This document shows positions 15,633 through 24,102 of a DNA stretch of 64,000 bases, piece after piece. The stretch is from Halomarinibacterium sp041392205 (GTDB lineage Bacteria; Bacteroidota; Bacteroidia; Flavobacteriales; Flavobacteriaceae): NCBI GenBank assembly GCA_041392205.1, contig JAWKMO010000006.1, positions 92,265 to 156,264 on the forward strand, read 5' to 3'. Position 1 is the first letter of the stretch, and each line of letters starts with the position of its first letter. The position numbers were made by a program, and so were the translations under genes. The notes beneath the pieces are model-generated. The model saw only the letters and a list, made by a program, of their open reading frames with translations, had not been told where the DNA came from and searched no databases.

Positions 15633-16778
15633 TTAATTTTTAAAAATTTTGTAAGCTTGTATATTATTATGAATATCTCTAATTTTCAGAATAAAAATTC
15701 CGGAATTCAATCCGGAAATTGATAATTGAGATATAGGATTGTTGGCTTTTTGTTCCAATACTAGGTTTCCTAACAAATCGAATAGTTGCATTTCTGCAAT
15801 AGTTGTGGTTGCTTGAATAGTAATGATATCGTTGGTAGGATTTGGATATAGAGTTACTTCCCAAGGAATAAAATCCGCTAAGGAAAGAAGGCAAGTTTCC
15901 GTAAATGAAACCGCATGCCCACATTGAGCTTCTATAAAAGTAGCAACCAAAGAATTAACATCATCCAAACATACCGTTTCTAATAAAGGAAGTTCCTCGA
16001 AATTACAGGTTTGTCCTACGCCACTGATGTTGAGATTGTCATTATTTCCATTTTTTAGATTCAAATAGGTTAAATCATTATTCCCCTTTATATCTAAAGC
16101 AATTAATTGAGGATTATTACTAACATCTAAGGTGCTAAATAAATTTGCTCTTCCATAGAAGAAATACAAATTTGAATTTTGGGACAAATCTATTTGCGAT
16201 AAATCATTATTATCCAGTATCACTCCTTCTAAAAGTGGATTATGGGTCAAATCCAATTCCGTCAAGTTATTTCCTTGCACATACAAAAATTGTAAATTGA
16301 TATTCTGACTAACATCCAAAGAGCTTAGCTCTCCAAAATTTGACTGTAAAAATTCCAAATCTGGGTTAGCGGTTATATCTAATGTTGTAAATAGATTCTC
16401 AGAGCCAGAAAAAATTCGCAAAAATATATTTTGAGTTAAATTTATAGACGTAATTGCATTATAGCTACAATCCAAGTTCCACAAAAAGGGATTAGCGCTA
16501 AGGTCTAAAGTTTCTATCAGGTTCCCGGCACAGTTAAACTCTTCTATATTAATAAAAGCTTCAATACCTGTAAGATCAACTATAGGTGGAACTGCTACAG
16601 AAACATTCAGTGGAAAAGTAACCGCCTGAGCTTCTGACACTTCAATTTCACTATTACTGTTGGTATCAATAACTGGATTGTGACTTAACAGTTTGTTCTT
16701 AAAATTTACATCGGGAATAGTTACAATTTGGGCTTGTGTTTGAATAACAAACAATAAGGAGAAAAAGATTAACTTCAT
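15633..16778 (-). CDS. Leucine-rich-repeat surface protein with T9SS sorting domain
   Basis: A secreted protein of 381 aa: signal peptide (1-17), an EF-hand-like acidic stretch near residues 38-48 (DTNSNSEIEVSE), then about eight internalin-like leucine-rich repeats of about 21 residues (LDLSANP, INLTQN, LDITANP, LDVSQN, LDLTHNP, IDLSQN, LDVSNNP). It closes with a type IX secretion sorting domain beginning VTLYPNPTNDIITIQ near 309. LRR solenoids bind other proteins or glycans; the partner is unknown. Two cysteines in the cap after the repeats probably form a disulfide. Confidence 0.85.
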   Translation of the reverse strand: MKLIFFSLLFVIQTQAQIVTIPDVNFKNKLLSHNPVIDTNSNSEIEVSEAQAVTFPLNVSVAVPPIVDLTGIEAFINIEEFNCAGNLIETLDLSANPFLWNLDCSYNAITSINLTQNIFLRIFSGSENLFTTLDITANPDLEFLQSNFGELSSLDVSQNINLQFLYVQGNNLTELDLTHNPLLEGVILDNNDLSQIDLSQNSNLYFFYGRANLFSTLDVSNNPQLIALDIKGNNDLTYLNLKNGNNDNLNISGVGQTCNFEELPLLETVCLDDVNSLVATFIEAQCGHAVSFTETCLLSLADFIPWEVTLYPNPTNDIITIQATTTIAEMQLFDLLGNLVLEQKANNPISQLSISGLNSGIFILKIRDIHNNIQAYKIFKN

Positions 16779-16909
16779 AATTTTTTATTTAAATTAATAA
16801 AAAAGTTAATCGTCTAAATTTTCTACAGGGGAGAAAACTAAGTTAAAGAAAAGGAAAAAAATCGAACTCTCAAAATAATTAAATGTGATAATTCTTTAAT
16901 TTAAATAAC

Positions 16910-16938
16910 AAACCCCCAAGCTTTTGGCATGAGGGTTT
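16910..16938 (-). terminator. Terminator after rpmA
   Basis: AAACCC/GGGTTT outer stem with an inner CCAA-GCTT-TTGG stem and a bulge, followed on the minus strand by GTTATTT. It lies 26 bases past the rpmA stop. Confidence 0.55.
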
Positions 16939-16963
16939 TACAATGCTATACAAAATCTAGTTC

Positions 16964-17227
16964 TTAAGCTTCTCCTTGAGGAACTATAGAAACATACGAT
17001 TTGTTATCTTTCTTTTTGGTAAATTTTACCAACCCGTCAACTTTGGCGTGAAGTGTATGGTCTTTCCCCATATACACATTCTCACCAGGGTGGTGTTGTG
17101 TACCACGTTGTCTTATAATGATATTTCCAGCAACAGCAGCTTGTCCTCCAAAAATCTTAACACCCAAGCGTTTTGATTCAGATTCTCTACCGTTCTTAGA
17201 ACTACCAACTCCTTTTTTGTGAGCCAT
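16964..17227 (-). CDS. rpmA: Ribosomal protein bL27
   Basis: A protein of 87 aa with the typical bL27 sequence: MAHKKGVGSSKNGRESESKRLGVK, then GGQAAVAGNIIIRQRGTQ and HPGENVYMGKDHTL. It starts directly with the mature sequence and lacks the cleaved N-terminal extension known from Firmicutes. It follows rplU by 56 bases, the usual pair at the 50S peptidyl-transferase region. Confidence 0.98.
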   Translation of the reverse strand: MAHKKGVGSSKNGRESESKRLGVKIFGGQAAVAGNIIIRQRGTQHHPGENVYMGKDHTLHAKVDGLVKFTKKKDNKSYVSIVPQGEA

Positions 17228-17283
17228 TTTCTTTCGGTTTTATAGTCCCGTTTTCAACGGGATAAAGTTATACTTAGGAAAGG

Positions 17284-17955
17284 TTATTTAGCAACCCCTC
17301 CATCTAATTTATCTTGCAATTCTTTTAATTCGTCCCACTTTCCATCGGCAGCTAATTGTGCTTGTTGGGGCCAAGTATCGGGAACATGATTCCCACGAAC
17401 CTCAGCAATTAAGGTAGTAATGGTTGCGGGATCTGCTTTTGCCAAATCTGCATAGGTAGTAATTCCTGCTGCAATTAAAGTTTCAGCAATTTTAGGTCCA
17501 ATACCTTCAATCTTTTTAAGATCATCTGCTTTTCCAGTTGCCTTTTTAGCAGGAGCTTCTTTTACCGGAGCTACTGCTTTTGCTTCCACTTTGGGTTCGG
17601 CTTTAGGAGTTTCTTTTTTGGCCGGCGTAGCTTTCTTAGCTCCACTTGCCACAATGCTTTCAATAACAATTTCCGAAAGGTATTGTCTATGACCGTTTTT
17701 CTTACGGTACCCTTTTCTTCTTTTCTTTTTGAAAACAATCACCTTATCTCCTTTAAGGTGTTTTAAGACTTTTGCTCCTACTTGAGCGCCGTCTATAGCT
17801 GGGGCGCCAACAGTTACTTTGTTTCCGTCACCAATAAGAAGTACATTGTCAAATTCAACCTTGTTTCCTTCTTCTACGGCCAAACGGTTTACAAAGACTT
17901 TTTGGTCTTTTGCAACTTTAAATTGCTGCCCTGCTATCTCTACAATTGCATACAT
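17284..17955 (-). CDS. rplU: Ribosomal protein bL21 with C-terminal helix-hairpin-helix extension
   Basis: Residues 1-104 are a complete bL21 (ending in KGYRKKNGHRQYLSEIVIESI). They are followed by a Lys/Ala/Pro-rich linker (about 105-143) and a second domain of about 78 residues that starts LKKIEGIGPKIAETLIAAGI, a helix-hairpin-helix type seen in DNA- or RNA-binding proteins, and ends in an acidic WDELKELQDKL helix. Plain bL21 is about 103 aa, so the protein is doubled in length at 223 aa. Extended bL21 proteins occur in other Bacteroidota. It heads the rplU-rpmA operon with a clear promoter at 18018-18049. Confidence 0.95.
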   Translation of the reverse strand: MYAIVEIAGQQFKVAKDQKVFVNRLAVEEGNKVEFDNVLLIGDGNKVTVGAPAIDGAQVGAKVLKHLKGDKVIVFKKKRRKGYRKKNGHRQYLSEIVIESIVASGAKKATPAKKETPKAEPKVEAKAVAPVKEAPAKKATGKADDLKKIEGIGPKIAETLIAAGITTYADLAKADPATITTLIAEVRGNHVPDTWPQQAQLAADGKWDELKELQDKLDGGVAK

Positions 17956-18017
17956 AGCGTAAACGTTTTTGATTTATTATTTTAACTTGCGCCAAACCCC
18001 TATGAGTAAAGCGGGTG

Positions 18018-18049
18018 CAAATATAATTTTTTAATTTGAATTGAACAAA
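18018..18049 (-). promoter_or_regulatory. Promoter of rplU-rpmA
   Basis: Minus strand TTTG (18049-18046), 20 bases, TATATTTG (18025-18018), then C: one of the best consensus promoters in the window. The start is expected near 18011, giving a leader of about 56 bases. Confidence 0.65.
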
Positions 18050-18077
18050 GGGTTTTTGGAAATAAAAGAATTGAATT

Positions 18078-18515
18078 TTAATGCTTTTGATTCCAAGAAT
18101 CTTTAAGCAACTGCATAAAAGCTAGCGTTAGTACAAATGTAGTAGAAAAGCCCATGATGACTAAGGATACAATAAGTATAAGTGCCCCTTTATTGAAGTT
18201 AAGATTCCACGAGTCTAAAACAGCTTCCGCAAATTGATGGTCTAATTGAAAAATATAAATCGCCATAAACGCCGAAAAAATAAGTGTTGCCAATCCTCCT
18301 GTAAAAAGCCCAATTTGAAACCCCTCTTGATAACTAAACTCTTTCGTGCTTTTCTTGTAGTTTTTGATTGCATAGAATATTCCTGCACCAAAAAATAAGG
18401 CATTTACAGCACTTAACACGGGATATTGATGCAATCCCACCCACTTGGTAAGTAAAAAATAAAGCATTAGTATAACAGCAATTCCAATCCCATATTTTAT
18501 AAAATATTTTCCCAC
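18078..18515 (-). CDS. DUF4199 family membrane protein
   Basis: An inner-membrane protein of 145 aa with four hydrophobic segments (about 7-23, 34-51, 66-90 and 111-138), which is the layout and length of the Bacteroidota DUF4199 family. The cytosolic loop KNYKKSTKEFSYQEGFQIGL between segments 2 and 3 is the most conserved-looking part. The function is unknown. It is 63 bases downstream of the EamA transporter on the same strand. Confidence 0.8.
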   Translation of the reverse strand: MGKYFIKYGIGIAVILMLYFLLTKWVGLHQYPVLSAVNALFFGAGIFYAIKNYKKSTKEFSYQEGFQIGLFTGGLATLIFSAFMAIYIFQLDHQFAEAVLDSWNLNFNKGALILIVSLVIMGFSTTFVLTLAFMQLLKDSWNQKH

Positions 18516-18578
18516 AACTTAAATTTTTGTTTCTATAAATTTCGGAAAATTATTTTAAAATATCTGTGTATCAGCTTA

Positions 18579-19460
18579 TTATTTTTTTTCGTTTCTTCTA
18601 TTTGAAAGATATACCCCAAAGAAAATAATCCCTGCAGCGAGCCATTGTAAAACTCCAAAACGTTCCCCATCGACGACTCCCCAGAGGACTGCAACTACTG
18701 GCATGGTGTACGTTACAGAAGAGGCAAAAACGGGGCTGGATAGTTGAATCATTTTATTAAACAAAACCTTAGAAATGGCAGTCCCAAAAAGAGAAAGAAT
18801 AACAATATATCCTGCGGCAATTTGCATCTTTTTGGATTCAAAAATGGTTTCAAAAAAACCGGTATAGTACAAAACCACTAAGCCTGGAAAAAAAATAAAT
18901 AAAAAATTTCCTGTCGTTACTGCTAACGCACTTATATCGGTTAAATGTTTTTTGATAATATTTACATTAAGAGCATAGCCTATAGTAGCTATAATGATAA
19001 GAATACTAAAACTATATTTTTGGTTAGAGTTAAATTCGGCTCCTGCTAAAATCAACAATACGGTTCCTATTAAACCAATAAAAACGCCTAAAATTTGTCT
19101 TTTTGTACTTCCAATCCCAAACAATGAAATCCCCACAACTACGGTTGCCAAAGGGGTTAAACTATTTAAGATGGACGCTATAGCACTATCAATATGGTTT
19201 TGTGCCATAGCGAACAAAAATGGGGGAAAAAAAGAACTTACAAAACCCGAAATACCAATCCATTTCCAATGTTTTTTTTGAATTTGCTTAATACTTTTAA
19301 ATCCTACCGAAAATAAAAACAAAGAAGTAAGAACTATGCGTAAAGACCCTAATTGATAGTCGGTTAAGCCTACCAAACCCTTTTTCATAAGAATAAATGA
19401 ACTCCCCCAAATAATAGAAAGAATAACAAGGTAAACCCATTTATTGTGTAAAAAATTCAT
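18579..19460 (-). CDS. EamA-family (DMT) transporter
   Basis: A protein of 293 aa with ten predicted membrane segments as two EamA repeats, each opening with a typical pattern (IIWGSSFILMKKGL near 16-29 and the GYALNVNIIKK repeat near 161). The loop before the last pair, YTMPVVAVLWGVVDGERF, is the family signature. Drug/metabolite transporters of this type export amino acids or small metabolites; the substrate cannot be told from sequence. It is divergent from the metal-binding lipoprotein gene. Confidence 0.9.
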   Translation of the reverse strand: MNFLHNKWVYLVILSIIWGSSFILMKKGLVGLTDYQLGSLRIVLTSLFLFSVGFKSIKQIQKKHWKWIGISGFVSSFFPPFLFAMAQNHIDSAIASILNSLTPLATVVVGISLFGIGSTKRQILGVFIGLIGTVLLILAGAEFNSNQKYSFSILIIIATIGYALNVNIIKKHLTDISALAVTTGNFLFIFFPGLVVLYYTGFFETIFESKKMQIAAGYIVILSLFGTAISKVLFNKMIQLSSPVFASSVTYTMPVVAVLWGVVDGERFGVLQWLAAGIIFFGVYLSNRRNEKK

Positions 19461-19485
19461 TTCAAATAGTATAAAACAAAAGTCT

Positions 19486-19493
19486 TACATTTG
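19486..19493 (+). promoter_or_regulatory. -7 element TACATTTG for the HMA lipoprotein gene
   Basis: A perfect TAnnTTTG match; predicted start near 19500 and an 18-base leader. Confidence 0.5.
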
Positions 19494-19517
19494 TTTCAAT
19501 AAATTATTTAAAACACT

Positions 19518-20030
19518 ATGAAAAATTTTACTATCCTATCTGCATTTACCATTATTTCTTTTGTTTTAATTTCTTGTAAAAATGAGGTGAAAACTGAAAT
19601 AACAGACGTTTCGGAAGTTGAAGTAACTAAAACGATTACCTCTACTTCTCAAAATAAAGCCATAACAAAAGCTGAATTTACTATTGAAGGAATGACCTGT
19701 GCGATGGGTTGTGCAAAAAGAATTGAACACATGTTGGAAGAAATGGACGGTGTAACAACCGCCAAAGTTGATTTTGAAAAAAAATTAGCCATGGTTACTT
19801 ATGAAGAGGGCAAGGTAACTACAACCTCTCTTGAAGAAACTGTGAAAAGTGCTGGTGATGTTTATTCAATTACCGAAATGAAAACAGTGGAATCTTTCAC
19901 TTCTAGTGAAGCAAAAGATAAAGTGGCTCACGAGTGCAGTAAAGAGTGCCCTAAAGAAGGTTGCACTGCCGAAAGGAAAGAAGCTTGCAAAAAAGACTGT
20001 AAAAAAACAGGTTGTGCTAAAAAAGCCTAA
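19518..20030 (+). CDS. Heavy-metal-associated (HMA) domain lipoprotein with Cys-rich tail
   Basis: A protein of 170 aa. A lipoprotein signal (VLISC, Cys20) is followed by a linker and an HMA domain (about 50-118) whose metal loop is GMTCAMGC (58-65), with Cys61 and Cys65 separated by three residues instead of the canonical two. The tail (131-170) holds six cysteines (140, 144, 149, 157, 161, 166) among lysines. Such a protein would bind Cu(I) or another soft metal in the periplasm or at the outer membrane. It is monocistronic, with its own promoter and terminator. The metal and any partner P-type ATPase are not shown here. Confidence 0.85.
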   Translation: MKNFTILSAFTIISFVLISCKNEVKTEITDVSEVEVTKTITSTSQNKAITKAEFTIEGMTCAMGCAKRIEHMLEEMDGVTTAKVDFEKKLAMVTYEEGKVTTTSLEETVKSAGDVYSITEMKTVESFTSSEAKDKVAHECSKECPKEGCTAERKEACKKDCKKTGCAKKA

Positions 20031-20050
20031 TTAAAAATTTCTCAAATAAA

Positions 20051-20071
20051 AAACCGCCTTAAGGGCGGTTT
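20051..20071. terminator. Bidirectional terminator between the HMA lipoprotein gene and gldD
   Basis: AAACCGCC and GGCGGTTT form a perfect 8-bp stem with a 5-base loop, with A and T runs on both sides. It ends 2 bases before the gldD stop codon. Confidence 0.9.
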
Positions 20072-20072
20072 T

Positions 20073-20630
20073 TTATTTCCATTGAATCGTTTCCATTATT
20101 TTTCTTATATCCTCCCTTAAATACACTACGGCTGGATAAAGGGAATCGTAATTTGGTTTTGAATTAAAATACAATGCCCCTGTAATAAAATGATGCAAAC
20201 TATCGGTAACATAAAATTGGGATTGAGTTGCAGCATCGCCGTTAATCATATAAAACATTCCGTATACGTTATTAATACTATCTACCCTAGGTTGCTCAAA
20301 AATTTCGTTGGCTTTAATAGTGTGGTCGTAGGTGAGTTTTTGCGCATCTGCCAACAGGGCTTCAATATTATTATCTACTTTTTGATAGGTTAAATAGAGT
20401 GTAGCTTTCATTTTTGCATATTGCAAATTAAAATTGCAATTATCTCTCGGCTTAATGGTTGCCAAGTCATTTTTTTCAAACTCAAAAGGACATGGGATGT
20501 TTACTTTTCTATAGTTAGGCATTTCATATTGTAGTCTAAGCTTTGCTGCAGGTTTAATGATTACCTCATCGCCACATGAAGCAAAACAAAGGATACAAAT
20601 ACAAATAAAAAAGGCCCGCAGGCTATACAT
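20073..20630 (-). CDS. gldD: Gliding motility lipoprotein GldD
   Basis: A protein of 185 aa of the GldD family, needed for gliding and T9SS function in Flavobacterium. From the ATG at 20630 it has a compact lipoprotein signal (MYSLRAFF..., LCFASC, Cys19), followed by the family phrase PAAKLRLQYEMPNY. A longer frame starts at 20669 inside gldE, but adds a polar segment that does not suit a signal peptide. The chosen start overlaps gldE by 8 bases, which matches the fixed gldE-gldD order in this group. The protein likely sits in the periplasm, attached to a membrane. Confidence 0.93.
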   Translation of the reverse strand: MYSLRAFFICICILCFASCGDEVIIKPAAKLRLQYEMPNYRKVNIPCPFEFEKNDLATIKPRDNCNFNLQYAKMKATLYLTYQKVDNNIEALLADAQKLTYDHTIKANEIFEQPRVDSINNVYGMFYMINGDAATQSQFYVTDSLHHFITGALYFNSKPNYDSLYPAVVYLREDIRKIMETIQWK

Positions 20631-21930
20631 GGATAGAGAGTTTAATTTGTTTAATACGTTTTCCTTCAAAAGACTCTATGGTAAACGAGTAATGGTGAAA
20701 GTTTAGTATTTCATCTTTCTTAGGGAATCCGTTAGATAATTCTAATAAAAACCCGGCAAGTGTTTCTGCTTCTCCTCTGGTTTCATCAAACAATTTAGTG
20801 TCTTCCATTTTTAATACCTTATAAAAGTCTTTTAATGGAGTTTTTCCTTCAAAAACGAAGGTTTGATCGTCCAGTTTTGAAAACACCAAATCTTCATCGT
20901 CAAACTCGTCGCTAATTTCACCAACAATTTCTTCAATTATGTCTTCTAAAGAAATAAGGCCACTGGTGCCGCCATATTCGTCTACAACAATAGCCAAATG
21001 CATTTTCATTTCTTTAAACTCATTTAACAAATCGTCTAATTTTTTGTTTTCAGGAACAAAATAGGGTTCCCGTTTTAATTTTACCCAATCAAACGTTTTT
21101 CTATCAAAATAAGGCAATAAATCTTTTACATAAAGAATTCCAGTAATATTGTCTATAGTACCTTTATATACAGGGATTCTGGAATATCCATGCGAAATAA
21201 TTTCGGGCATAATCTCCTTATAAGAATCTTCCTCATTAAGTGCAAAAATATCAAGCCTTGGTTTCATGACATTTTTTGTGTCTGTATTACCAAAGGTGAC
21301 AATTCCTTGTAAAATCTTTTGTTCTTCGTGGGTAGTATCGGTTTCAGAAGTTAATTCTAAAGCTTGCGATAATTGATCGACACTTATATTGGATTTTTGT
21401 TTTCCAAATTTATTTTCAAAATAAAGCGTTGCAGCCCTCATTGGGGTACTAATGGGTGAAAATAAGGTATAAAGTATGTTAAGTGGATACGCCATAAAGG
21501 AAGAAAAGGATTCTTTATTACGGCTAGCATATACCTTTGGTAAGATTTCCCCAAACAAAAGGATAAAAAAAGTTACCACAAAAACCTCAACAATAAATTT
21601 TACATCCTCTCTTTCAATACTCCCAAAAAAAAGTTCGCTTAAAGAGGCAAAGAGTAATACAATAGCAATATTGATAAGGTTATTAGCCACCAGTATTGTG
21701 GCTAAAAGTTTTTTGGGTTTCGCCAAAAGTTTTTGAACTAAAGGCAATTTTTTGGCCGGTATTTTTCCGTTTTCTTCGTCTAGATCTGTTGAAGTAAGAG
21801 AAAAAAAAGCAATCTCAGCTCCAGAGATTAGGGCTGAACAAAAGAGTAAAATAAAAACTAAGACAATGCTTGTTACTTGCGTGCTAGTAATAAGAAAAAA
21901 TAATTGTAAACTCGGGGGTTCTATATCCAC
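20623..21930 (-). CDS. gldE: Gliding motility protein GldE (CNNM/CBS/CorC domains)
   Basis: A protein of 435 aa: a CNNM-type transmembrane domain (about 15-185, with LISGAEIAFFSLTSTDL), two CBS domains (about 205-330), and a CorC/HlyC transporter-associated domain at the end (FEGKTPLKDFYKVL onward). The family resembles Mg/Co efflux proteins, and GldE is required with GldD for gliding motility in Flavobacterium johnsoniae. Start codon, length and neighbours (ssb 22 bases upstream, gldD overlapping) are those of GldE. The transport activity has not been shown and is inference. Confidence 0.94.
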   Translation of the reverse strand: MDIEPPSLQLFFLITSTQVTSIVLVFILLFCSALISGAEIAFFSLTSTDLDEENGKIPAKKLPLVQKLLAKPKKLLATILVANNLINIAIVLLFASLSELFFGSIEREDVKFIVEVFVVTFFILLFGEILPKVYASRNKESFSSFMAYPLNILYTLFSPISTPMRAATLYFENKFGKQKSNISVDQLSQALELTSETDTTHEEQKILQGIVTFGNTDTKNVMKPRLDIFALNEEDSYKEIMPEIISHGYSRIPVYKGTIDNITGILYVKDLLPYFDRKTFDWVKLKREPYFVPENKKLDDLLNEFKEMKMHLAIVVDEYGGTSGLISLEDIIEEIVGEISDEFDDEDLVFSKLDDQTFVFEGKTPLKDFYKVLKMEDTKLFDETRGEAETLAGFLLELSNGFPKKDEILNFHHYSFTIESFEGKRIKQIKLSIHV

Positions 21931-21952
21931 GATTGGGTTAATTGGTTAGGTA

Positions 21953-22414
21953 CTAAAAAGGTAGGTCGTCATCTTCCTCGCTACTAGATTCTGGAACATC
22001 ATTAGCTGTAGCCTTGGGTTTTGAATTTTGGTAAGTTCCTTGAACGGATTCTGTTTGTGACACCGCTCCTGTTTCACTTTTGGGGGTTAAAAATGTAAAG
22101 TCGGTACATTGTATTTCAGTACTATAACGATCATTACCTTGGTCGTCTTGCCATTTTCGAGTTTTAATTCTTCCTTCAACATAAATTTTATCTCCTTTTT
22201 TAAGGTATTTTTCACAAATTTCGGCTGCTTTATTACGTACCACAATGGTATGCCATTCGGTATTGGAAACTTTTTCACCAGTAGTTCGGTTGGTATAGGT
22301 TTCATTGGTTGCCAATGGAAATCTTCCTATTGCGTTTCCCCCTTCAAAATAATTCATTTTCACTTCGTCGCCTGTATGCCCTATTAGCATCACCTTATTT
22401 AATGTACCGCTCAT
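21953..22414 (-). CDS. ssb: Single-stranded DNA-binding protein
   Basis: A protein of 153 aa with an N-terminal OB fold (about 1-105, including GTLNKVMLIGHTGDEV, WHTIVVRNKAAEICEKYLKKGD and YVEGRIKTRKW), a flexible middle and the acidic tip SSEEDDDLPF that recruits replication and repair proteins. It lies between mutY and gldE in a conserved flavobacterial order. A -7 element at 22431-22438 gives it a separate transcript. Confidence 0.97.
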   Translation of the reverse strand: MSGTLNKVMLIGHTGDEVKMNYFEGGNAIGRFPLATNETYTNRTTGEKVSNTEWHTIVVRNKAAEICEKYLKKGDKIYVEGRIKTRKWQDDQGNDRYSTEIQCTDFTFLTPKSETGAVSQTESVQGTYQNSKPKATANDVPESSSEEDDDLPF

Positions 22415-22430
22415 CTATTGTAATTTTATA

Positions 22431-22438
22431 CAAAGGTA
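22431..22438 (-). promoter_or_regulatory. -7 element TACCTTTG for ssb-gldE-gldD
   Basis: A minus-strand TAnnTTTG match, with predicted start near 22424 and a 10-base leader to the ssb ATG. Confidence 0.45.
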
Positions 22439-22467
22439 ATTTTGTTTTACTAAATATAGGTAAAAAT

Positions 22468-23535
22468 TTATTTTTTGAAAAGTGTAAAGTTCGAAATAAA
22501 GTTTTCTATAAGAACGGGGACTGGAAGTTTATGAATTTCAGAAATAGAAATTCCATTTTTTGAAAGTGTTTCCACTTCCACAATCCAAAAGGTAGTATGC
22601 AAATGTTTATGGGATAATTTATGAACAATTACTTTATCATTAAATTTTAAAATATTTTGAACCTCCACTGTTTTTAAAAATTGCTTAAAATCTTCCCTTT
22701 TTTTAAGTTGGGTCAAGCTCATTTTTTGGGGAGTTTCAATTAAAGGGAATTGGTATAAATTTTGCCAAATTCCTTTTTCAGTGCGTTGCTCTACTAGGGT
22801 TTTTCCTTCTTTTGAAATACATACCAAAAAATTAAAATATTTTGTTTTAACTTTAGTTTTCTTATGTTTTATAGGTAATTCTGAAACTCTTTTTTTTGCA
22901 TAAGCGAAGCACTTTTCGTTAAAAATACACTGGGAACAATTGGGTTGGGATGGCACACAGTACTTTGCACCAAACTCCATGATAGCTTGATTATAAGTTC
23001 CAGGTTGTAAGGGGTCTATAAGCTTTTGTGCCCATTTTTTAAATTCGATATTACCTTGTGTGCTATTAATAGGTAGGGTGATTCCAAAAACACGGCTCAA
23101 AACGCGATATACATTTCCATCTACAACGGCAGTAGATTCGTTAAAGCAAATGGATGCAATGGCACTCGCTGTATAATCCCCAACTCCTTTTAGAGAGCGT
23201 AATTGTTTATAATTATTTGGAAAAACGCCTCCACATTCATACGCAATATATTTTGCGGTAGTGTGTAAATTTCTAGCCCTAGAATAGTATCCTAAGCCTT
23301 GCCAAAGTTTTAACACATCTGACTCGGAAGCTTTAGCGAGATCAAAAACGGTAGGAAAATGGGTTACAAATTTTTCAAAATAAGGTAAACCTTGAGCTAC
23401 ACGGGTTTGTTGAAGAATTATTTCGGACAACCAAATGGGATACGGATCCTCAGTTTCGCGCCAAGGCAAATCTCGTTTGTTTTGTAAGTACCACGTAATG
23501 AGTTTTTTAGAAAACCAAAGCAAATTTTTTGTCAT
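22468..23535 (-). CDS. mutY: A/G-specific adenine glycosylase MutY
   Basis: A base-excision enzyme of 355 aa that removes adenine opposite 8-oxoguanine. Catalytic Glu38 is in WLSEIILQQTRV, the helix-hairpin-helix LKGVGDYTASAIA starts at 115, and catalytic Asp139 is in STAVVDGNVYRVLSR. The 4Fe-4S loop has Cys193, Cys200, Cys203 and Cys209 (C-x6-C-x2-C-x5-C). The C-terminal NUDIX-like domain (about 225-350) recognises 8-oxoG. It is the first of the mutY-ssb-gldE-gldD set. Confidence 0.97.
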   Translation of the reverse strand: MTKNLLWFSKKLITWYLQNKRDLPWRETEDPYPIWLSEIILQQTRVAQGLPYFEKFVTHFPTVFDLAKASESDVLKLWQGLGYYSRARNLHTTAKYIAYECGGVFPNNYKQLRSLKGVGDYTASAIASICFNESTAVVDGNVYRVLSRVFGITLPINSTQGNIEFKKWAQKLIDPLQPGTYNQAIMEFGAKYCVPSQPNCSQCIFNEKCFAYAKKRVSELPIKHKKTKVKTKYFNFLVCISKEGKTLVEQRTEKGIWQNLYQFPLIETPQKMSLTQLKKREDFKQFLKTVEVQNILKFNDKVIVHKLSHKHLHTTFWIVEVETLSKNGISISEIHKLPVPVLIENFISNFTLFKK

Positions 23536-23579
23536 TATTTAAAAATACACTTTATGTATTTATTTTTAATAGGTTACGA

Positions 23580-23612
23580 TTTGATTATTTGATTTTAAAA
23601 TCCTTATATTTG
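23580..23612 (+). promoter_or_regulatory. Promoter of the HU gene
   Basis: TTTG (23580-23583), 21 bases, TATATTTG (23605-23612), then CC: a near-ideal Bacteroidota promoter. Predicted start near 23619, leader about 52 bases. Confidence 0.65.
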
Positions 23613-23670
23613 CCGTCTTGAAAAAAACTCAAGAATACTACATCTTATAATTTTAAAATAATTAAATAAA

Positions 23671-23961
23671 ATGACGAAAGCAGATATCGTAACAAAAATT
23701 TCTGAAAAATTAGGAATGGAAAAAGGAGATGTACAGGCTACTGTAGAATCTTTTATGGATGAAGTTAAAACTTCATTGGAAAATGGAGATAATGTATATT
23801 TAAGAGGTTTTGGAAGCTTTATTATTAAAACTAGAGCAGAAAAAACAGGTAGAAATATTTCAAAAAACACTACCATAAAAATCCCTGCACACAATATCCC
23901 TGCGTTTAAACCCGCCAAAATATTTGTGGAAGGTGTAAAAACCAACGTAGAAGTAAAATAA
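23671..23961 (+). CDS. HU/IHF-family DNA-binding protein
   Basis: A nucleoid protein of 96 aa. It has the HU helical base MTKADIVTKISEKLGMEKGDVQ, the conserved LRGFGSFIIKTRAEKTGRN and the beta-arm phrase IPAHNIPAFKPAK, whose Pro-containing tip intercalates DNA. It acts as a dimer that bends DNA and organises the nucleoid. It is followed by the 29-residue basic gene (51 bases on) and the RNase E/G gene, an order I associate with Bacteroidota. Confidence 0.95.
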   Translation: MTKADIVTKISEKLGMEKGDVQATVESFMDEVKTSLENGDNVYLRGFGSFIIKTRAEKTGRNISKNTTIKIPAHNIPAFKPAKIFVEGVKTNVEVK

Positions 23962-24012
23962 ATAATCAACCGTCCCGCCCAAAAAGGCGTGACATTTTAA
24001 ATTAACGTTACT

Positions 24013-24102
24013 ATGCCAAGCGGTAAAAAAAGAAAAAGACATAAGGTTGCAACGCATAAGCGCAAAAAAAGAAGACGCGCTAACCGCCACAAGAAAAAGT
24101 AG
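24013..24102 (+). CDS. Tiny basic protein, AURKAIP1/COX24 (mS38-like) family
   Basis: An ORF of 29 codons plus TAG. It starts MPSGKKRKRHKVATHKRKKR and consists almost entirely of Lys, Arg and His with no acidic residue; the KRKRHKVATHKRKKRRR core matches the short AURKAIP1/COX24 proteins related to mitochondrial ribosomal protein mS38. It is probably a ribosome-bound peptide, though this is family knowledge, not shown here. The ATG is preceded by A/T-rich sequence without competing starts. A terminator stem overlaps its last codons and stop. Its position between HU and RNase E/G supports a real gene. Confidence 0.85.
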   Translation: MPSGKKRKRHKVATHKRKKRRRANRHKKK

